Of a stretch of 64,000 bases of DNA, positions 60,402 through 64,000 are shown piece after piece. Below the pieces are notes generated by a model, which did not search any database, had not been told where the DNA came from, and saw only the letters and a program-made list of their open reading frames with translations. This DNA is from Bartonella sp. JB63 (GTDB lineage Bacteria > Pseudomonadota > Alphaproteobacteria > Rhizobiales > Rhizobiaceae). Both the position numbers and the translations under genes were made by a program. The stretch spans positions 1,261,501-1,325,500 of the forward strand of contig NZ_CP019788.1 in the NCBI RefSeq assembly GCF_002022665.1, read 5' to 3'. Numbering within the stretch: position 1 is the stretch's first letter; each line of letters opens with the position of its first letter.

Positions 60402-61505
60402 ATGAATCAATTCTTTCACAAACTTTTTCTCTCTTTCACTCTGAGTATAACAAGCTCTCTAACTCTCGCCCACCCTTTTATTTCTGTTGATGCTACAACC
60501 GGAAGAATATTAAAGCATAATCAAGCTTTTGAACGTTGGTATCCTGCTTCTTTAACAAAATTAATGACGGCTTATGTCATTTTTCGAGCCATGAGCACAG
60601 GAAAAATTTCACCCTACAAGCACATCACCATCAGCAAAAATGCAGCGCAAGCACCTGCCATCAATTCAGGCTATAAAGCTGGCTCTATTCTCACACTTGA
60701 TACAGCCTTAAAAATTACTCTGGTTAAATCCACAAATGATCTAGCTATTGCTATAAGTGAAGCTATTTCTGGTTCACAAGAAGCTTTTGTACAACAAATG
60801 AATGCCGAAGCTCAACGTCTAGGCATGTTTGGAACTAATTTTACAAATACAAGTGGGTTACCAGATCCAAATAATTACTCCACAGCCCGAGACATTGCTC
60901 TTTTAGCGGTTCAAATTCGTCGGGAATTTCCTCAATATGCTCATTATTTTTCTATTGCAGCCATTGATTTTGGCAATGGACAAAAAATCCAATTGAATTC
61001 AAACAATCTTATTGGTCGTTTTGATGGCATAGATGGTATGAAAACAGGATTTATTTGTGCTTCTGGCTTCAATCTTGTTGCTTCAGCAACAAGAAATAAG
61101 CGAACAATTATAGCTGTTATTTTAGGATCGGACAGTGTCAATAAAAGAGAAGAAAAAGCAGCACAACTGCTTGATGCAGGATTTTCAGACAAAGGATCTC
61201 CCCAATCAACATTAGCAACATTAGAACCTTATGGTACAAAAATATCACAAACAACCGATATGAGACAACAAATATGCACACCTGAAGCTCTAAAAATGCG
61301 CTTAGATTCTTATGATGAAGAAGGAAATATCATTCTCACGTCTCCTTTAATTACCCCTTTACCTTCTTCTATTCTTCCTTTGCAAGTAAAACTCATTAAC
61401 GCACCAAAAGCATTAAAAATCAATGGAAAAATAATACGAGAAATTCCCATTCCACATAAACGACCTCCCTATCACTCTATGATAAAAGCAGTCAATCACA
61501 TTTAA
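60402..61505 (+). CDS. D-alanyl-D-alanine carboxypeptidase
   Basis: Penicillin-binding protein trimming the terminal D-Ala of peptidoglycan stem peptides. A signal peptide covers the first ~24 residues, cleaved near LAHP. The three active motifs are intact: SLTK (S50, K53), STN (110-112) and KTG (214-216). The 367 residues resemble the DacA/DacC class, with a shorter C-terminal part and no clear amphipathic membrane anchor. A GGGGGAA site precedes the ATG. It is followed eight bases later by the CobW gene. Confidence 0.93.
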   Translation: MNQFFHKLFLSFTLSITSSLTLAHPFISVDATTGRILKHNQAFERWYPASLTKLMTAYVIFRAMSTGKISPYKHITISKNAAQAPAINSGYKAGSILTLDTALKITLVKSTNDLAIAISEAISGSQEAFVQQMNAEAQRLGMFGTNFTNTSGLPDPNNYSTARDIALLAVQIRREFPQYAHYFSIAAIDFGNGQKIQLNSNNLIGRFDGIDGMKTGFICASGFNLVASATRNKRTIIAVILGSDSVNKREEKAAQLLDAGFSDKGSPQSTLATLEPYGTKISQTTDMRQQICTPEALKMRLDSYDEEGNIILTSPLITPLPSSILPLQVKLINAPKALKINGKIIREIPIPHKRPPYHSMIKAVNHI

Positions 61506-61513
61506 TATTTCAA

Positions 61514-62575
61514 ATGCAGACAACACGTATTCCCGTTACTCTCATTACCGGTTTTTTAGGTTCTGGTAAAACAACTGTTCTCAACTATTTGCTACGAGAC
61601 CCTCTTTTAGCCAACAGTGCTGTTATCATTAATGAATTCGGTGAAGTAAGTATCGACCATCTCTTTGTTGAAAAAGCAACCGAAGGAATTATTGAATTAA
61701 CAAACGGCTGTCTGTGCTGCAATTTGCGCAGTGATTTAATCGACACATTAGTTGATTTGATTGATCACACCCAAACACAATATCCCCAAAAATTGAATCG
61801 CATTATAATTGAAACAACAGGTTTAGCTGATCCTGCCCCTATTTTACAAGCCATTCTAAGTCATCCTTTTTTAATTCAAGTATTAGCTATTGATGCTGTT
61901 ATTGCAACATTTGATGCATTAAACTCTTTTTCCATCCTCGAACATTCTCCTGAAATACAAAAACAACTGACTTTAGCTGATAAAATTATTCTTACAAAAA
62001 CCGATCTTATTGATCATAAAATTCCTCTCGATTTGCTCACCAACAAACTCAAAGCTCTTAATCCTACAGCGCAAATTATCAACTCCCATTCTGATCAATG
62101 TAAACCACATGAATTAATAAACAAAATAATTTTGAATGAAAAAGGAGATAATATAGAGATAAAAAAATGGCTCCCCACTGTTCCACATAATCATTCTCAT
62201 TACCAAAACTTTCGCGCCTTTTCATTAGACTATAATGAACCGATTCACTCCACTACGTTAGAAGCTTTCCTAGATCTCCTAAAAGATCTTTATGGTGAAA
62301 AATTACTCCGTGTAAAAGCACTTATCGCATTGCACGATAATCCACATAGTCCACTTGTTCTTCATGGTGTACAAACATTTTTTCATCCACCAATAAGGCT
62401 TCCGACATGGCCAGAAGAAATCACAAAAACTCGTTTTGTCATTATTACTAATGGCGTTGAAAAAGAAGCAATACAAAAATTGTTTGATGCTTGTTTAAAT
62501 AACCCAGCAATAGATACTCCAGACAAAGCTGCTATGTTAAATAACCCTTTAATTATTCCAGGAGTAAAATTTTAA
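61514..62575 (+). CDS. CobW/COG0523-family GTPase
   Basis: Metal-chaperone-type G3E GTPase, 353 residues. The P-loop GFLGSGKT is at 13-20, the metal site GCLCC (CxCC type) follows INEFGEVSIDH at about 71-76, and the LTKTDL base-recognition motif is near 158. A short His-rich segment (PHNHSHYQNF) lies before the C-terminal CobW_C domain. Members deliver zinc, cobalt or other metals; which one cannot be told. No zinc-regulator site was seen upstream. Co-directional with the carboxypeptidase gene. Confidence 0.92.
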   Translation: MQTTRIPVTLITGFLGSGKTTVLNYLLRDPLLANSAVIINEFGEVSIDHLFVEKATEGIIELTNGCLCCNLRSDLIDTLVDLIDHTQTQYPQKLNRIIIETTGLADPAPILQAILSHPFLIQVLAIDAVIATFDALNSFSILEHSPEIQKQLTLADKIILTKTDLIDHKIPLDLLTNKLKALNPTAQIINSHSDQCKPHELINKIILNEKGDNIEIKKWLPTVPHNHSHYQNFRAFSLDYNEPIHSTTLEAFLDLLKDLYGEKLLRVKALIALHDNPHSPLVLHGVQTFFHPPIRLPTWPEEITKTRFVIITNGVEKEAIQKLFDACLNNPAIDTPDKAAMLNNPLIIPGVKF

Positions 62576-62728
62576 TCTCCTTTGTCTATTAATAAATCAA
62601 ACATTTGCACATCATTTATTCTCCAATATACTCATACTCCACTATTATTAAGGTTAATATATTACTATGAAAGAATTAGCAGGTCTTGTAACATACAAAA
62701 ATCGTATATTTTATGATACAATTCACTG

Positions 62729-63478
62729 TCATAAGGCTCTAGCAACTGAAGCTTCATCAGTAAAATGATCAAAAACGTAACGTTTATTATAAACATTAAT
62801 TTTGGGAGGTTTACGTTTTATTTCAAAAAAATCATAGCCTTCCTTGAGCATCTTCCAGAATTCATAATGAGGACTTGCGTGATGACGTCGCATATTAGCA
62901 TTAGTCATGCGAAAAGGAAAAGCATGTAATTGAAATTCCTTTTGCCCACCTCTAAAAGCATCCCGCGCGAAAGCGTAGATTTGTGCCATATTGCTATCAT
63001 TCATTGAATAACAGCCTACAGAAGAACAAGCTCCATGAACCATAATATAGCTCCCTGTACGGCCATGAATCCGATCATAAAGATTAGGAAAACCTATATT
63101 AAAAGAAAGATAATATTTCGAATAAGGATTCATTTGATTTGCCTGAATGGTATAAAAACCTTCTGGAGCTTGAAAATCACCTTCTCGATATTTAGGACCA
63201 AGCTGACCAGACCATTTACAAATGTTATAACTCATAACAAGAAAGAATACTCCTGAACGATTTTGCTTCCAAATTTCAGCAATATTTTCTTCTTTAAAAA
63301 ATCGCATCATAATTGGTGCATACTGATCAATATCATGCATAGCCATTTTATTGAGGATTTCTCGAGGTAATGGCTGTTGAACTTTACCTTTGAAAGAAGT
63401 AGGTAATCTCTCCTGACATGCCATTAATATTCCAATTAGAATAAAAAATACCACTGAAAAAAATCTATTTAATTTCAT
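62729..63478 (-). CDS. L,D-transpeptidase-family lipoprotein
   Basis: About 249 residues of the YafK/ErfK type. I start at the ATG at 63478, giving MKLNRFFSVVFFILIGILMAC, a lipoprotein-like signal with Cys at 21 (lipobox LMAC, slightly unusual). The active site is VHGACSSVGCYSM with catalytic Cys at about 156, and an earlier GPKYREGDFQAPEGFY segment is typical. It would modify peptidoglycan or attach outer-membrane proteins to it. It lies downstream of accA in the same orientation. Confidence 0.88.
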   Translation of the reverse strand: MKLNRFFSVVFFILIGILMACQERLPTSFKGKVQQPLPREILNKMAMHDIDQYAPIMMRFFKEENIAEIWKQNRSGVFFLVMSYNICKWSGQLGPKYREGDFQAPEGFYTIQANQMNPYSKYYLSFNIGFPNLYDRIHGRTGSYIMVHGACSSVGCYSMNDSNMAQIYAFARDAFRGGQKEFQLHAFPFRMTNANMRRHHASPHYEFWKMLKEGYDFFEIKRKPPKINVYNKRYVFDHFTDEASVARAL

Positions 63479-63507
63479 TGAATAAAAAATCTCCGATAGC
63501 AAATATA

Positions 63508-64000
63508 CTAATTCAAAGAACGACCGATTTGAAGATATTTCTCCCGCCGCTCCTGTTTAATAGTTTCACCATCCTTATCAGCCATAGACTTTAAAGCATC
63601 TGAAATAATATTACCTGCTGTCTCAATGACAATCTCTTTTCCACGATGCGCTCCTCCTAAAGGCTCAGGAATAATACCATCAATAATATGTAACTTATAA
63701 AGATCTTGAGCAGTAATGCGCATATTCGTTGCCGCATCTTTTGCACGAGCAGAATCGCGCCATAAAATAGAAGCTGCTCCCTCTGGGGAAATAACCGAAT
63801 AAATCGAATGCTCCAACATATAAACTTTATTGGCTGCAGCAATTGCTATCGCTCCCCCAGAACCTCCTTCTCCAATAATAACGGAAACAACAGGAACCCG
63901 TAAGCGTAAAGTTGCTGCCGTTGATTGGGCAATTGCTTCTGCCTGTCCACGTTCCTCAGCACTCACACCAGGATAAGCACCCGCCGTATCAACAAAAGTC
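63508..64000 (-). CDS. accA: Acetyl-CoA carboxylase carboxyltransferase alpha (N-terminus beyond window)
   Basis: C-terminal half of AccA, which with AccD moves the carboxyl group from biotin to acetyl-CoA in fatty-acid synthesis. The frame is open to the window edge and reads FVDTAGAYPGVSAEERGQAEAIA, then IGEGGSGGAIAIA, EHSIYSVISPEGAASILWRD, all AccA hallmarks. It ends normally at 63508 with ERREKYLQIGRSLN. The start lies outside the window. Confidence 0.97.
   Translation of the reverse strand, partial: TFVDTAGAYPGVSAEERGQAEAIAQSTAATLRLRVPVVSVIIGEGGSGGAIAIAAANKVYMLEHSIYSVISPEGAASILWRDSARAKDAATNMRITAQDLYKLHIIDGIIPEPLGGAHRGKEIVIETAGNIISDALKSMADKDGETIKQERREKYLQIGRSLN

Overview
The window is a chromosomal segment of an AT-rich alphaproteobacterium of the order Rhizobiales, most likely a Bartonella species. 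Reasons: the proteins have rhizobial character and gene order (sdhCDAB, htpX-rsmB-heparinase-purH, tlpA/argH-lipoprotein-lysA-TIGR02302, mic60-hemY); the base composition is low in GC; long degraded AT-rich spacers sit between intact housekeeping genes; and hemY and mic60 remain although no haem-synthesis gene sits beside them. Species cannot be named from the sequence alone.

Layout. 1-3.7 kb: ftsK (cut by the window edge) and a UbiH-type hydroxylase. 3.7-7.0 kb: a mostly non-coding accessory stretch with one small unknown ORF and an H-NS/HvrA-type regulator. 7.0-10.5 kb: the succinate dehydrogenase operon sdhCDAB (minus strand). 11.2-13.1 kb: rimM-trmD-rplS. 13.3-19.2 kb: sapC, xerC, bolA, a J-domain protein and cobS-cobT. 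19.4-21.9 kb: queuosine-precursor transporter, rpmB, SURF1, a 50-residue DUF1127 protein. 22-28 kb: purH, heparinase-like protein, rsmB, htpX, with the SDH assembly factor SdhAF4 divergent. 28.5-30.8 kb: rpsP, a chorismate-mutase-like gene and ffh, with a candidate structured RNA just upstream. 31-36.7 kb: carbonic anhydrase and the giant NAD-glutamate dehydrogenase. 37-46 kb: amidotransferase, hemY, mic60, yihY, tlpA, argH, small lipoprotein, lysA. 46.3-52.6 kb: TIGR02302 protein, methyltransferase, response regulator, L,D-transpeptidase, EVE protein, tsaD. 52.6-56.6 kb: an accessory island carrying a 543-residue hexapeptide-repeat (beta-helix) protein. 56.6-64 kb: holA, tRNA-Gly, thiD, plsC, a D,D-carboxypeptidase, a CobW GTPase, a second L,D-transpeptidase and accA (cut by the edge).

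The genes serve respiration (SDH, its assembly factor, SURF1), translation (L19, L28, S16, TrmD, RimM, RsmB, TsaD, Ffh), envelope work (FtsK, two L,D-transpeptidases, carboxypeptidase, PlsC, Mic60) and amino-acid metabolism (ArgH, LysA, GDH). No phage, insertion sequence or CRISPR array is visible.

The most notable points are: a response regulator whose phospho-acceptor Asp is Gly; a G8 tract in front of the beta-helix repeat gene; two one-base frameshifts in the 3' end of ffh and a neighbouring gene that runs into rpsP; a Tyr at the SdhD haem-ligand position; and a three-way-junction RNA candidate upstream of ffh.
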